Shown here: positions 11,618-21,562 of the stretch, one piece after another
How positions within the stretch are numbered: the stretch's first letter is position 1
Layout: the number at the start of each line of letters is the position of its first letter
DNA from: Pachyseris speciosa
Lineage: Eukaryota > Cnidaria > Anthozoa > Scleractinia > Pachyseridae
NCBI GenBank assembly: GCA_016490735.1
Contig: JAEMWC010000347.1
Location: 456,001 to 520,000, forward strand
DNA: 64,000 nt
Reading direction: 5' to 3'
Made by a program: the position numbers and the translations under genes
Notes under the pieces: model-generated
The model's input: only the letters and a program-made list of their open reading frames with translations
The model's database searches: none
Told to the model about the DNA's origin: nothing

Positions 11618-12983
11618 ATGAACTCTTTCTCTGCCGACATTTTTTACATCTTTTTTGCAATTTCCAAGGGGTGGGAGGTCAAGTCGATCTCCTTATTCCA
11701 AATAAGGGGTTACCACGGAGATGTTGCTGATCCACAACACCGAAGGCTCTATCTTTCTTGTCATGCTCATCATGCTAGTTGTCATTTATCTGTAAATATA
11801 TCTGTATCACTGCAGTTACAATTTGTTACCATTTGATTTATAAGTATGTTTTTTGAGCCATTTTCCATCTAAAAAAAACCCTGCCTGGCATCATAAAGCT
11901 GGGTTGATGGGTAGAGGTAATCCTTTGAAAGAATACAGAGGTGAGAAGAAATTTCACACGAAGTGGGTCGCCAAAAGTATTCGAGTGAGCCGTGGTGATT
12001 CACAGAGTGAAGTTGTGTCTTTAGCTGTTTTCTGAGTGCATTCCAGGACATGGCATGGCCATTTTGGTGAGTTTTGACTTGTAAATAATGCAATCGGTGC
12101 ACTATTTTGCCAGCAGGACTGGATGGTTCAACAATTATAAAAAATATGTGAAATGGAAATTGGCACACTTCCATGCTGCTGTGAGGCAAGAATATCCTAG
12201 AATTCCTTTGGGTCACAAACATGAAAATTACAGACAGTGAGAGCAACTGAAATCAAACAGCGTTATCAGGGTCAGGCTAAAACGAGTGAGTGGGTAAATG
12301 TGGAACAGATTGCAAGAGGTGGAGCCAAAGTTTGCTGCCAATGTAAACTTTTCGCTTTAAGAGGAATTTTTGACTTAAAGACTTCAAGACAAAGTTGCGT
12401 GAATTTTTGTGTTGTCAAGTTTTTGGTTTTGCAACAGAATAAAGAGTCATATTAAATGGAAATTGGGAGTTTTGGTGAGTTTCCAGGGTGATAAAGTCTA
12501 AAACACTGATCATTTGGCAATAACAATGGTTCATTTCAACCATAGTCCGAGATTTGGGAAAGTTACAGGTTTCAAAGACATGGACCACTCAGATGGTCCA
12601 TATTTAGTAAAGCCACAGAGAAAGAGTTCACCAAAAATGATGTGTGAAATCAAAAAGCAATGGACGACTTAAAGTCAACCCTGTTGGACTCCTTGAAATT
12701 TTCAGAAGGTCGAAGTCACTGTGAAGGGTTCTACTGAAGGCTCCTTATTATATGGTCAAATTGATGCATGACTCTTAAATATTGATAGTTAACTTGTTTA
12801 TGAATTGTTTCCGGAACTTTTTGAACTACATGCAAATGCAGATTTTTGAATATGCGGATGTGAAGATCAAATCTAGCTCTACCTGCAGGATGCCTAAGCA
12901 ATGTTAAAAATTCACTTATCCAAATACTTAACATGACAGTGTCAACAGTGGGGATTTTTAGAGTAAAAAACAATTTTCTTTAC
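11618..12983. other. Intron-like, no gene seen
   Basis: No domain, RNA gene or repeat was recognised. It begins directly after the donor of the first recognised kinase exon when read on the minus strand. Confidence 0.35.
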
Positions 12984-13138
12984 CAGTCACCCTTTGTCCT
13001 CGTATCGTCCACCAAATAAACTGTACCGAAGCTGCCACTACCGAGCCTTTTTTCCACGCAGTAACGATTTGCAAATACCCGACCGGCATCTTGACTTTTG
13101 GATTTTCCACCTCGAGGAATTTTCTTCGGCAGTGGCAT
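12984..13138 (-). CDS. NEK11-like protein kinase, N-terminal coding exon
   Basis: From the methionine of MPLPKKIPRGG this exon encodes a short basic leader, then RYCVEKRLGSGSFGTVYLV, the glycine-rich ATP-binding loop of a Ser/Thr kinase. GSGSFGTVYLV..D is close to the NEK11 P-loop. NEK11 is a NIMA-related kinase linked to the DNA-damage G2/M response in mammals; the function here is inferred by family. The exon ends in phase 2 at a GTAAAG donor. A possible acceptor (TTTGCAG) lies about 18 bases upstream of the ATG, so 5' non-coding or further coding exons may lie beyond. It could be another NEK member, but NEK11 fits best across all four exons. Confidence 0.8.
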
Positions 13139-13759
13139 GGCAGACACACCAAAGGTCTGCAAAGAGTCGAAAAACAAACATCAGCTGCTCAACTTGTTAC
13201 ATGACGCTCCAGGCGCGTTACGCTACATTGCTTTAGCAACACACCAAGCCTTAGCTTAACGCACCACTGAACACTTTCTCTGGTAATAACAGTATCAAAA
13301 TATACCTTACAGTTACAAAGACGACTCCATGTTAAAGTTTTTGGGATTCTCATCAGTTACATTTTCCTGCATACCGTATTCTCATTTCTCAGGTCTCATA
13401 ATTCTACATGATATACCATAATACCAAATACATGACGTACACTTTGTTTCCGCTTGTAACTGGAGCCCGCAGTCGGGTCTCTCCATGCTACGCCCGGTGC
13501 CACGCCCGGTAGGCCTGTCCCGATTGCGCTGGAAAAATCGCCCAAAACTGCAAAAAAAAATGGTAAAAAAGTGCTCAAATGGTGCTCAATTTTTTTAAAA
13601 AGTGCTTAAAATTTAGAAATAGTGCACGAAAGTTGCTCGCAGTTTTTTATTATTTCCTAGCAGATGTAGTAGTCACTTCGTTCCTCGAGATAATGTTCCT
13701 AGGTAGTATTTGTCGAACACACTACCTCCTACGTGGAAAGAGAGAGCAAACGCAGCGCA
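13139..13759. other. Kinase upstream region / left flank of element A
   Basis: No gene seen. It includes repeated GTGCT(C/T)AAA-type words around 13,570-13,620. The left end of element A could not be placed because no terminal inverted repeat could be paired. Confidence 0.35.
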
Positions 13760-13866
13760 TGTCATACCCTATTGAACAAGTGTGGTGTAAGCACAATCGT
13801 GTGACACCATATTGAACAAGAGCGTCGAATGTTTAAGCATGTCACACCATATTAAACAAGAGCGAG
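13760..13866 (+). repeat. Three spaced direct repeats upstream of first A gene
   Basis: Three copies of a word of about 20 bp, (T/A)CACC(A/C)TATT(G/A)AACAAG, lie about 40 bp apart before the first small gene of A. A related word, ACACCCTATTAAAGG, recurs upstream of the next gene near 14,287. They could be promoter elements or remains of a terminal repeat; neither is shown. Confidence 0.5.
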
Positions 13867-13975
13867 GAGAGAGAAAGCGTATGGCAACCGAACTTCCACC
13901 TATGGGCGGAAAACCACCGCGCGGGGAGAGCAACCCGATGGCGCGCCCTGTTGATTTGGAAGAATACAACCGCTT

Positions 13976-14287
13976 ATGGGTGAAATTCAAAAACTTCCCC
14001 CCGAGCTTCGCGAAAAAATCTTGAAGGAAGTCGTTGCAGCAAAACTTGAAAAACGTTTAGATATAGGTTGGGGCTCAATCCTGAATTACATTAATTATGC
14101 CTCCTATTGTGCCAAAAATGAAAGAATAACGAAAGTAACAAAATGCGTCAAATGTAGCCGCTGTATAAGAAATTACATGTGCTATATTTGTTTAAGGAAA
14201 GGAAAAGTTCACAATATGCCGGAAACGTTTGTTGTGAAGGATGGTATTGATGGAATTAATTATGAGGAAGTTGTTACTTACGTGTGA
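13976..14287 (+). CDS. Small F-box-like, Cys-rich protein of element A
   Basis: The 103-aa protein starts MGEIQKLPPELREKIL, which has the form of an F-box first helix (LPxELxxxIL). A compact cysteine cluster CVKCSRC..YMCYICLRKGKVH follows at about residues 57-80, likely binding zinc. A second protein at the right end of A shares the CxxC...CxxCLR...H pattern, and a third small gene downstream shares the LPPELR start. The start is a normal ATG with purine context. Viral F-box proteins usually redirect host ubiquitin ligases; that role is only inferred. The frame appears intact. Confidence 0.5.
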   Translation: MGEIQKLPPELREKILKEVVAAKLEKRLDIGWGSILNYINYASYCAKNERITKVTKCVKCSRCIRNYMCYICLRKGKVHNMPETFVVKDGIDGINYEEVVTYV

Positions 14288-14322
14288 TACACCCTATTAA
14301 AGGTTTGGGTGCAAGGGGTATC

Positions 14323-14589
14323 ATGGCGGTTACACCAATATCGCGCGTGGTAAGAGAAACCTTGTTTGAAGAACTTGAAGAATGGTTGAAGCTTGAAAGA
14401 AAAGATTCAATTGATCGGGGCCCTATGGAGTTTGTTCATGTGTTGGTTTACAATTGGACGAACCCTTGGAAATATGTTCAGAGATCAGGAGAAACAACCC
14501 TTATAGATACCTTTTGCTCCATTGTGGATCGCGTTAAAATAAAAACTGGGTGTCAAGAGCCATTGCCTGGGCTGAATAAAATAGTTTGA
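14323..14589 (+). CDS. Unknown 88-aa protein of element A
   Basis: Intact frame starting MAVTPISRVVRETLFEELEE. Mostly helical and acidic in the first half, with no recognised domain and no transmembrane segment. I chose the ATG over an upstream GTG. It follows the F-box-like gene by about 35 bases and is read in the same direction, so the two probably share a transcript. No counterpart was seen in element B. Confidence 0.4.
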   Translation: MAVTPISRVVRETLFEELEEWLKLERKDSIDRGPMEFVHVLVYNWTNPWKYVQRSGETTLIDTFCSIVDRVKIKTGCQEPLPGLNKIV

Positions 14590-14650
14590 ACACCTATATT
14601 TTTTTTGTGACGGTCTTTAAAATATTTACGTTGAGATATAAATAGATCTT

Positions 14651-14821
14651 ATGGAGAAGATTTTCACACTCCCCCCAGAGTTGCGTGTGAAAATCCTTCG
14701 CTATTACACCCAAAATCAGCTGAATGAAAGAAAGAGAATGGGGTGGGGCCTGGTTTTCAAAGAGTTGTTGGCTCCTTTACATAATTTCATGTTTCCAAAT
14801 TATTTTTCCGACGACGTTTAA
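14651..14821 (+). CDS. Truncated F-box-like protein
   Basis: 56 codons starting MEKIFTLPPELRVKILRYY, again the F-box-like first helix, followed by RKRMGWGLVFKELL, which parallels EKRLDIGWGSILNYI in the gene at 13,976. It lacks the cysteine cluster and ends in the first unit of a 109-bp tandem duplication. It is probably a truncated paralogue, although a short functional protein cannot be excluded. Confidence 0.45.
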   Translation: MEKIFTLPPELRVKILRYYTQNQLNERKRMGWGLVFKELLAPLHNFMFPNYFSDDV

Positions 14822-14987
14822 TCCCTTTTGAACAAATATTTCTCTTTGTAAGCAATGATTGCTTTGTTGGTAATTCTTGGCTCCTTTACGTAATTTCATG
14901 TTTCCAAATTATTTTTCCGACGACGTTTAATCCCTTTTGAACAAATATTTCTCTTTGTAAGCAATGATTGCTTTGTTAGTAATTCTT
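14770..14987 (+). repeat. 109-bp tandem duplication
   Basis: Two adjacent units beginning GGCTCCTTTAC(A/G)TAATTTC, almost identical. The duplication joins the end of the truncated F-box-like gene to the beginning of the next small gene, so the latter's first codons (MIALLVIL) appear twice. The first copy is aborted after a dozen codons. Confidence 0.85.
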
Positions 14988-15092
14988 TTCCATTTCGTGC
15001 AAGACGAACTTGTGCACCCAATCGTTCGCGAGGTGAAACAGGAAACGGCCCGTGTGGTCGACGAAACTTTTGCACAAGGTACACCCATTTGA
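14964..15092 (+). CDS. Small single-helix membrane protein (42 aa)
   Basis: The frame MIALLVILFHFVQDEL... has an N-terminal hydrophobic stretch of about 10-12 residues and an amphipathic, charged remainder (REVKQETARVVDE). It could be a small membrane-anchored or virion protein. It ends 21 bases before the next ATG in the same direction. Its start lies in the second unit of the local tandem duplication. No homologue is known to me. Confidence 0.35.
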   Translation: MIALLVILFHFVQDELVHPIVREVKQETARVVDETFAQGTPI

Positions 15093-15113
15093 AGAAAAAA
15101 AAATTGTTGTATA

Positions 15114-15551
15114 ATGGCGACGCCACGAAAAAACATCAGCGACCGTTTTCAAGAATCGGTTGACAAATTACTGGAAACATGCGACCAAACAGTTGTCTTG
15201 TTTCATCTCGAACCTCCACTTGTTTTTAAAACTGAAGTTGAATATTGTTCCCCAACGATAGTCTGTTTTCTGGAGGAATCCAACCTTTTTTTGGAAAATT
15301 TTCACAAAGAGTTTTGTTTAAGACACTATAACAAAGTTGATTTCAGAAAACTTCAAAAACATCTTGACATTTTGAAAGACACGATTGATGAATTGAAAGA
15401 ATTTTGTGTTTTGGAGATAAGGGATTGCTCACCAATTCTGTCAAAGATTGGAAATGTAAGACGGGTTCTGAAGAACGGTAAATATAACGTTGGAAGGTGG
15501 CGGTATTATATATATATATATATATTTTTTATTTATTATATGCTTCATTAA
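15114..15551 (+). CDS. Unknown 145-aa protein of element A
   Basis: Starts MATPRKNISDRFQES in a good context (ATAATGG). The first 125 residues look like an ordinary helical globular protein (DFRKLQKHLDILKDTIDEL). The end is odd: the last 15 residues are read through a TATATA microsatellite, so the true C-terminus may have been replaced. It converges with the PLA2-like gene on the other strand, only 13 bases away. No domain recognised. Confidence 0.45.
   Translation: MATPRKNISDRFQESVDKLLETCDQTVVLFHLEPPLVFKTEVEYCSPTIVCFLEESNLFLENFHKEFCLRHYNKVDFRKLQKHLDILKDTIDELKEFCVLEIRDCSPILSKIGNVRRVLKNGKYNVGRWRYYIYIYIFFIYYMLH
15508..15526. repeat. TA microsatellite
   Basis: About 19 bp of alternating TA inside the last codons of the rightward gene, at the convergent junction with the capsid block. 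Confidence 0.7.
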
Positions 15552-15564
15552 ATAGCAAGGAAAA

Positions 15565-16314
15565 TCAAACCCCAAGGCCCAACTTCTCTTTCGTGTTAAT
15601 TGCATTGCGGGCCAAAGCATGCCCCCACTGTCTATCTTTCCACAGAACCGCATCCAACGCTTCAACATCCAACATTTTCCTGTCAGCGGCATGCTTGCAC
15701 TTTTTTTCGTCCTCACCATATTTTTTTGCCCGGTGTCCACAACTGCTGTAATCCACGTCGTGTTGCATCGCAATCGCATCTGTTGCGCCAGTTGGTTTCT
15801 GTAACACTTCCAAGATTTTACCTGTGTCAGGGTCAAAGCTCAGCTGATAGTGCAAGGGATTGTAAGGTCCAGTGTAATGGTGGCCGGGGAGGGTCCAACC
15901 CCCCTTTGGCGCCGGCAAATTCCCAATCAATGCATGAACATCCACACCTGTTCCATAGTAGTTGCGCAGGGTTTTCTTGAAAACATCCGCGAAACCACGG
16001 TGTTGCTGGATGGCTTTACCGAAAGCTTTCAAAAACTTTGTGTCAGTTGCGAACTTGGGAACCAGCACACCCTGCGAAACAAACCGGGGATCAAACAGGC
16101 TCCCAATACCTCTCCCATAACCCTCCCATTTTATCCAGGAGCCGTAGCTGCGGGAGCCGCCCCGCCGCTTGTAGTCGGCATATTGGCGTTTGTATTCGGC
16201 CACCATTGCCCTCCCCTCTTTTGCAGAAACTTCGGGACCTTTGAAAAGTTTGGGGTCAGAGCAAAGTTTTGAAATCAAAGAATGGAAAGGGCACAGGGAG
16301 GCCGCCTCCCGCAA
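15565..16314 (-). pseudogene. PLA2-like capsid-associated protein (element A)
   Basis: The second half holds a parvovirus-VP1-type phospholipase A2-like domain: calcium-loop motif GPYNPLHYQLSFD at about residues 150-162 and the catalytic HDVDY at about 186-190. The preceding DVHALIGNLPAPKGGWTLPG matches the B protein DIHKMIGKLPKPKSGWTPGK. In parvoviruses such a domain breaches the endosomal membrane during entry; the same role here is inference. The N-terminal part is basic (YKRQYADYKRRGG). No ATG opens the frame at the expected place, so the 5' end may be shifted. Unlike B, no integrase follows it. Confidence 0.75.
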
Positions 16315-16556
16315 GATCAGTCAAAACACCATCTTCCATCTTGAGGTGGGAATTGCCCTCTGCATGAGAGGGCCCCGTCAGTTTCCCGACCCCTTTTTTG
16401 GAAGAAAGCGGGTTTTTGTTATCCCACAAACCGCACACTTAGCTTTTCCCATTTTTCGTCCATTTTTGGTTGTGACAATCCTTTCAGACCCAGGCACGTT
16501 CGGGGTTTTACGTTTGTCTCGCACACAATACCAATTCACCATGAGTCAAAGTATAT

Positions 16557-17651
16557 TCACGAAAACATTTTCAGAATGTCTTTGTAACTTGTGCCTTTGT
16601 TGCGTTCATGGAGGAAAAGCAGACTGTAGTACCCACACCTCACATTTCCAATCCACTGGATTTGGTTGTCATTCCGAAGAAAGGTTTTATGCCCCGACTT
16701 TCGCATTTCCTGCTCCCACTCATCTGGGGGAAGAATACCAAAAGAATCGAAATACTCAGGACCATCCCAACAGCAAACCCAATGTGTGCCCAAACTTCCG
16801 AAATCATCCAGGTTGATGATGCAGGGTGAATGATGGAGAGGTTTGGCTTCGTTGCGTGAGAAGACGCCCTTGAGATGGATGTCAAGATATTCACACCATT
16901 TCACCAGGTCAACATTTGAAAGCGTCATATCCTTGAACTTCATCTTTTTTCCCCAGCCCAAAAAACGGGCGTTCCCAATCTTCCCACCTTCCGAAGACCG
17001 GAGGAGGGCGCATTTGCATTCCTCTCCCTGTGGGCGGCGCAGGAAGACGAGGGGGTGCAGACCTCCTTGACCGCGCCCGGCTCACCTGCATCCCACGCCC
17101 CAACACCTTTTTTACGAGGCTTAATGCCAAAGGAATGCCGATGGAAGCCAGCATTCCAAGAAAACCTCCATGTTGTGCGGCCCCCCACCGCTAACCATAC
17201 CCCGGCCAACAAGATACTTTTCAAGAGCCAATTTCTGCGCAGGGTGCATCATTCGCACAAGTTTGTACAACTGCACCTCCTTCGGTCCAACATTGCCACC
17301 GAAAATATTTTTCAAAAGTTTCTCCACACCGAAGCTGAGACCGGCCATCCCCAAAGTCTTCCCAACAGCAGGGGCAAGCGCCCGGGCAACAGAAAAAAGG
17401 GTGCCACCGAGCAGCTTTTTTGTTTGTCCTATTTGTGTCTTGCTGAATGTGATATTCGCACCGCGGCCGGCGCTAGAGGCCTTCTTCAAGTGGTTTATTT
17501 GTGTGGTGGTCAACGGAAGGCTCTCATCATTTCCAATTTGTGCCGGCTTGACACGCAGAGTCACAGCCGCCCTTTCTTTCACCGCCTTCGCGAGACTGTG
17601 CCTTTGGTCCTCAGACAAAGCGACTTTGAACGGGTGATACACAGTTGGCAT
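16557..17651 (-). pseudogene. Minor capsid/adenain-type protease fusion, frameshifted
   Basis: Three frames in series reproduce the single 400-aa protein of element B. First comes an N-terminal domain from MPTVYHPFKV, containing TTTQINHLKKASSAGRGANI. Next is a glycine/hydrophobic piece (LASIGIPLALSLVKK) with an RARSRRS basic patch. Last is a cysteine protease of the adenovirus type, with histidine in GTHWVCC, aspartate in EYFDSFG and cysteine in VRCGYYSLLFL. Adenain cleaves capsid precursors during virion maturation. The shifts lie near 17.15 and 16.94 kb. All catalytic residues survive in the last frame. Confidence 0.75.
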
Positions 17652-17674
17652 CTTATACCAAAGAAGAAATGTCC

Positions 17675-18816
17675 TCAAACCCTGACCAACTCATTACCAA
17701 CCACATCCAAGACGACCTCTTCTTCATTCAAGAAGATGACGTATATTTTGTAATCTGCCGTGGCAGCCTGATTCAATCGATAGTGAAAAACCAACTGCTT
17801 TGAATCCCCAGTCATACTTTCTTTTGCAGCACGGAGATCGAAATAAATGAGGGGATAAAGAGTGGTAAAAGGTCGAGCCATATTGCAGGCGGCATGTTGA
17901 AAACTTTGCCCCTCCATCAAGGTTGAAGGTATGAAGGAAATAGGGATTCGTTGTTGTCGCGTCCGCGGTGGCTTTCTGGAAGAACACGAATACACGCTTT
18001 GTATTTTTGACCCCACGGTTATTGGCCACTGCGACGAGATGTCTGTCCGACCCGTGCTCAAGTGCAAAGTTTCTTTCAGATAGCGCCAACGTGTGGGTTT
18101 GAGGAAGTTTTCATTGACTAGTTTCTGGCCCTCAGCTGAGAAGGTCATTTTTGGCACCCATAACTCGAAGAGTTTCACCACAACTCGATGGTTTGCCGAG
18201 GCAGCACCCCCAAATATCATATTTTCGTCACTTTGCAGCTCAATTTCGAATTCGAGTTGCAGCGGGGGGAGGAGCTTGTCCTCCAACTCCTCGAAGAAAG
18301 AAAACCCATTGAGAGGTATCACTGCTTTGACTGTTTTGATGGGGTCTCCTTGTGAAAGGAGTGCCCTTGAACGCATGCCGAGATTGGTGCCAGCGGCCCC
18401 TGTAACTGTCGAGTCGTCGTTGTCAAGATACCAGAATTCATCTTTCGCCACAGTTCTGGAATAGTCCTCAGAGTATTGCAACATGTCTTTCACAAAGATT
18501 ATCTTGTTCACATCGTGTCCCTCATAGAGTGGCTTCGAGTTCGCCTTCACAGTCACTTTTCATGATAGAGAAGGCGCCGTTGACTGGTGCCGAGGCCACA
18601 TCTGCGGCCACAAAAGCCCCGTCGGCCTTTTTCTGCAACTGGTATTCCACTAGGAAATAAGCTTTGTAAAAATCGTATATGACATCGCGATCGGATACAT
18701 AAAACTTGAGCCCGGTTTTGACTGGGCGACTGCCCGTTCGCGGGTTGGATCAGTGCATTGTCCAGGCGAAACCGCTGATAGTCGACCCTTTCAAGCATGC
18801 GTGCTGCTCGAAACAT
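17675..18816 (-). pseudogene. Major capsid protein (element A), frameshifted
   Basis: The region matches the 429-aa capsid protein of B in order. An N-terminal piece MLERVDYQRFRLDNAL is followed after a shift by VIYDFYKAYFLVEYQLQKK. The central part contains LQLEFEIELQSDENMIF and the C-terminal part PLIYFDLRAAKESMTGDSKQ. Polinton major capsid proteins adopt a double jelly-roll fold; that fold is inferred from family and gene order, not seen directly. At least two shifts (near 18.70 and 17.95-18.10 kb) break it. It lies between the protease fusion and the basic core protein, as in B. Confidence 0.7.
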
Positions 18817-18843
18817 TGTGCCGTATACGAAACAAAAAAAATT

Positions 18844-19167
18844 TCAAAGCTGGTTGGCCAAGATTTGACTGAGTTTGACCATTGAATCCATCGCGGTCTG
18901 CCGCGGTTTTTTCTTCTTTGCTGTGCGGCTTCGCAACAGTTGGCGTATCTTTTTACCTCCCCGCTCAACGAGAGCCTGGCTTGCCTTTTCGGCTGCCTTT
19001 TCGGCGGCCTTGGAGGCGGTTTTCTTTGCGAGGGGGGCGACCGCTTTCGCAAGGCGCTTCCCAATTGCCATGAGTGTATCCCGCACGACACCGGAGTCTT
19101 TGTGCTTGTAGCGGAAGCGGCCGGCGCCCTTATCGTAAAATCTTGCCCACTCACTTGGTCGGCTCAT
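18844..19167 (-). CDS. Basic core/DNA-packing protein (element A)
   Basis: Intact 107-aa protein starting MSRPSEWARFYDK. It is rich in lysine, arginine and alanine (KKTASKAAEKAAEKASQ, RSRTAKKKKPRQ), the composition of a histone-like or adenovirus core protein that condenses virion DNA. In both elements it lies between the penton-like and major capsid genes. An upstream GTG is not needed because the ATG gives a clean start. The role is inferred from composition and position. Confidence 0.6.
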   Translation of the reverse strand: MSRPSEWARFYDKGAGRFRYKHKDSGVVRDTLMAIGKRLAKAVAPLAKKTASKAAEKAAEKASQALVERGGKKIRQLLRSRTAKKKKPRQTAMDSMVKLSQILANQL

Positions 19168-19172
19168 ATACC

Positions 19173-20026
19173 TCACAAAGAAATTTCCTTGATCATGAGA
19201 GTCAAAGCAACATCGGCGTGGTTGAGATTGAGAATGTTGTTCCTCCCATCAGTAAAAAGAATTTTTATTTTTTCAATGTTAGTTTTGTTCACCGGGTGAA
19301 ATTTCGGACGGAGGGGCTCTTTTGTGAAAGGGTAGCTCACCTCAAGGTTGGCCGTCGAAAAGGAGAACAAAACATCGCTTGGCACATCGTTGGCCCGCCG
19401 TCGCAATGCAGGAACGCCCAGTCAACACTCCTTGTGATGTCGGGGATGCTGTCGCCCGTGAAGGTTGTTGCCCCAGTCAGGATTTTTTTGTTGAAACCCA
19501 ATAGTTTCCCAAAATCCCCAGTTGAGAGGTCAAGCTCGTAACCAGTGGCCACGCCAATCACAACGCGGGTGATTGTGTAATCAAAGTACAGGTTGAAGAT
19601 GTGTTTCTTTTCCGCCGCGGCGGGGTCGACGAAGCCGCTTTGCGTTTGCAAGAAGCGGTTGAGAACTGTATAATCGTACATCCCATCGGGAACCGTCAGG
19701 GTTTTCCAAGCCTCACCTGCTTTCCGCCACCTGAGAATGTTGTTGTTGTATTCGGCCGCAACGTTGTACCAGGAACAGCTCATGGTGATAAGCTCGTCAA
19801 GCGCCGCTTCGTAGTTTTTTGTGTTGTCGAGAACAATGGGTGGATTGAATGTTATCGTGAAGTCGTGTGACTTTTGGTTGGCGCCATTGCGCTGCAGTCT
19901 CACAAGGCTCGAGTCGAGCGGCAGGTAGTATATTTCACCTCCGTATGTAATCGTTGAAAATTTTGCGGGACTGAAAGTTGTTGATACCACCAAGTTGGAG
20001 GAGCTCGTCGAGCACAGTGGAAACAT
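19173..20026 (-). pseudogene. Penton-like minor capsid protein (element A)
   Basis: The first 200 codons align with the 261-aa protein of B. Shared landmarks include ELITMSCSWYNVAAEYNN, the DGMYDY motif after a tryptophan-rich strand (ILRWRKAGEAWKTLTVPDGMYDY) and KLLGFNKKIL...IPDITRSVD. After a shift near 19.39 kb another frame supplies the end (DVLFSFSTANLEVSYPF to LNHADVALTLMI). The family probably forms the vertex protein of the capsid; assignment is by gene order and by F54H12.2-type cnidarian homologues. Confidence 0.65.
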
Positions 20027-20092
20027 GTTTGCGGAGCTTCGTTGAAGAGTTGCCGACCCACATCGAACCGAGGCTCACACAAAATTGTTAGA

Positions 20093-20890
20093 TCATTTTG
20101 TCGCGAATCTCCGGTTTCTTGCTTTGAGGGAGGAGGTCAAACCCGCTACCCTCCATTTCCCATTCTTGTCCATCGTATTCATCCCCTTCCTCCTCCAACC
20201 CTTCAATCGGGGCCCGTCGTTCCAAAATAGCCCGTTCCCAATCTGTTGGGGCCGGGGTCTTGTTTCTTGCGGCGGGGTTCGTTTCAAACCTCTTTTTCCC
20301 GCTTGCAGCTGTTGCGGCCCCCCTCTTCGGCGGGCTATTATCTCATCGCGGTGCCTTTCAAGATCCGCCATCGAAAACCCGTGGAATGGGGACGTTTTAC
20401 TTTTTACTCTGTAGTTTAGGTCGTCCCCGAACTGGGTGAGGAGCAGGCCGATCGTTTGTAATTGGGTAGATTCGCTGGTTCTTTCGAGCAGGTTGGGCAC
20501 CACTGGTTCACGCCACACTTGACGTAGAGGTGGAGGGAGGGGAGCTTCATCATCATCATCATCATCAATTGGTGGCGTTGGTGGTGGTGGTGTTGGTGGT
20601 GGTGATGTTGGTGGCGATGGTGGTGGTGTTTCATCCTCTGGCCTGAAAGCACCCCAATCAAACGAGTTGATTCGGTCCAACTAATCCATTGCGTAATCGG
20701 GACCTCCCGCCTCAGTCTCTTCCGCGGGAGGTTGCAAATCTCGGACCAACCTTTTCGTGACCGGTTTCAAAAGCTTTTCAGCCTCGATCTGACCAACTTG
20801 ATTCGATACCCTTTTCCTTTTAAACTTCTGGCGGATCTCCTGCTCTTTTTTTTTCAACTTCCGCCTCGGCCTCTGCCTTTTGTCGCTACT
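20093..20890 (-). pseudogene. Coiled-coil/proline-rich virion protein (element A)
   Basis: An upstream half rich in lysine and arginine (RRKLKKKEQEIRQKFKRK, then EAEKLLKPVTKRLVRDL) is separated by one TAG codon near 20,682 from a half with a long proline tract. That tract (PPPSPPTSPPPTPPPPTPP) is followed by a run of six aspartates and FHGFSMADLERHRDEI. Position corresponds to the 282-aa coiled-coil gene of B, divergent from the ATPase. B has EDKDEDEDE at a similar place. Function unknown; a structural or scaffold role is likely. Confidence 0.5.
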
Positions 20891-20906
20891 TTTTCAAAGA
20901 CAAAAA

Positions 20907-21562
20907 ATGAGAATTCCAAATTATGATCCCGAGGCCGCCACCACAAATGGTTTCCGGCAGGGGCATCCCTCCATGCCTGATGACATTTTCAGGATGCTGA
21001 TCTGTGGGCCAAGCAATTCAGGCAAGACGAACATCCTGATGCACATGCTCTACGAGCTGTTGGAGTACGACAAGGTCTTTCTATTTTCGAAGAACGTCCA
21101 CCAACACAAATATCAATCGCTATTGCGCGACTTTTCCGAAAATATCGACCCTGAGGTGGGGTACGAGGTTATCGAGGCGCCAGGCGACGAAATCATTCCG
21201 CTGGAGGAACTTCCCCACCCCGAGGTGGGAATGCCTGACAATCAAAAAAATCGTTGTGTTCGACGACTTGGGTTGTGAAAAGAACCAAAACGACATCATC
21301 AACTATTTCATCAACGGGCGGCACAGAAACTGCAGCGTCCTTTATCTCACCCAACCTTATAACAAAGGTCCCAAAAAACATCCGAGACAACTGCAGTCAT
21401 TTCTGCCTTTTCGGCTTCCTCCTGAGGGAGAACAAACGAATCGCCGACGAGATGGGGGTTCCCCACGAGCTGCTGGACTGCGCCAACGACAAGAAGTTTT
21501 TCTTCTTTTACTTCGACAAACCGCGAAAGTTGATGAAGAAAAATTTCGATGAGAATATATAG
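20907..21562 (+). pseudogene. Packaging ATPase (FtsK/HerA-A32 type), frameshifted
   Basis: The protein begins MRIPNYDPEAATTNGFRQGHP and has Walker A GPSNSGKTN at about residues 36-44. After a one-base shift near 21,245 comes Walker B IVVFDDLG, then INGRHRNCSVLYLTQP with the sensor motif. After another shift near 21,370 come NIRDNCSHFCLFGF and the C-terminal KKFFFFYFDKPRKLMKKNF. The family pumps viral DNA into the capsid. B has the intact version with the same motif order. Start chosen at the ATG aligned with MEIPNYD of B. Confidence 0.8.

Noticed and set aside
14896..15136. Minus-strand frames of about 70 codons
   Set aside because: They lie antisense to the 42-aa membrane gene and the tandem duplication, which explain the sequence better.
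17055..17753. 232-codon plus-strand frame
   Set aside because: Antisense to the protease-fusion gene of element A; the GC-rich third positions keep it open. It has no domain.
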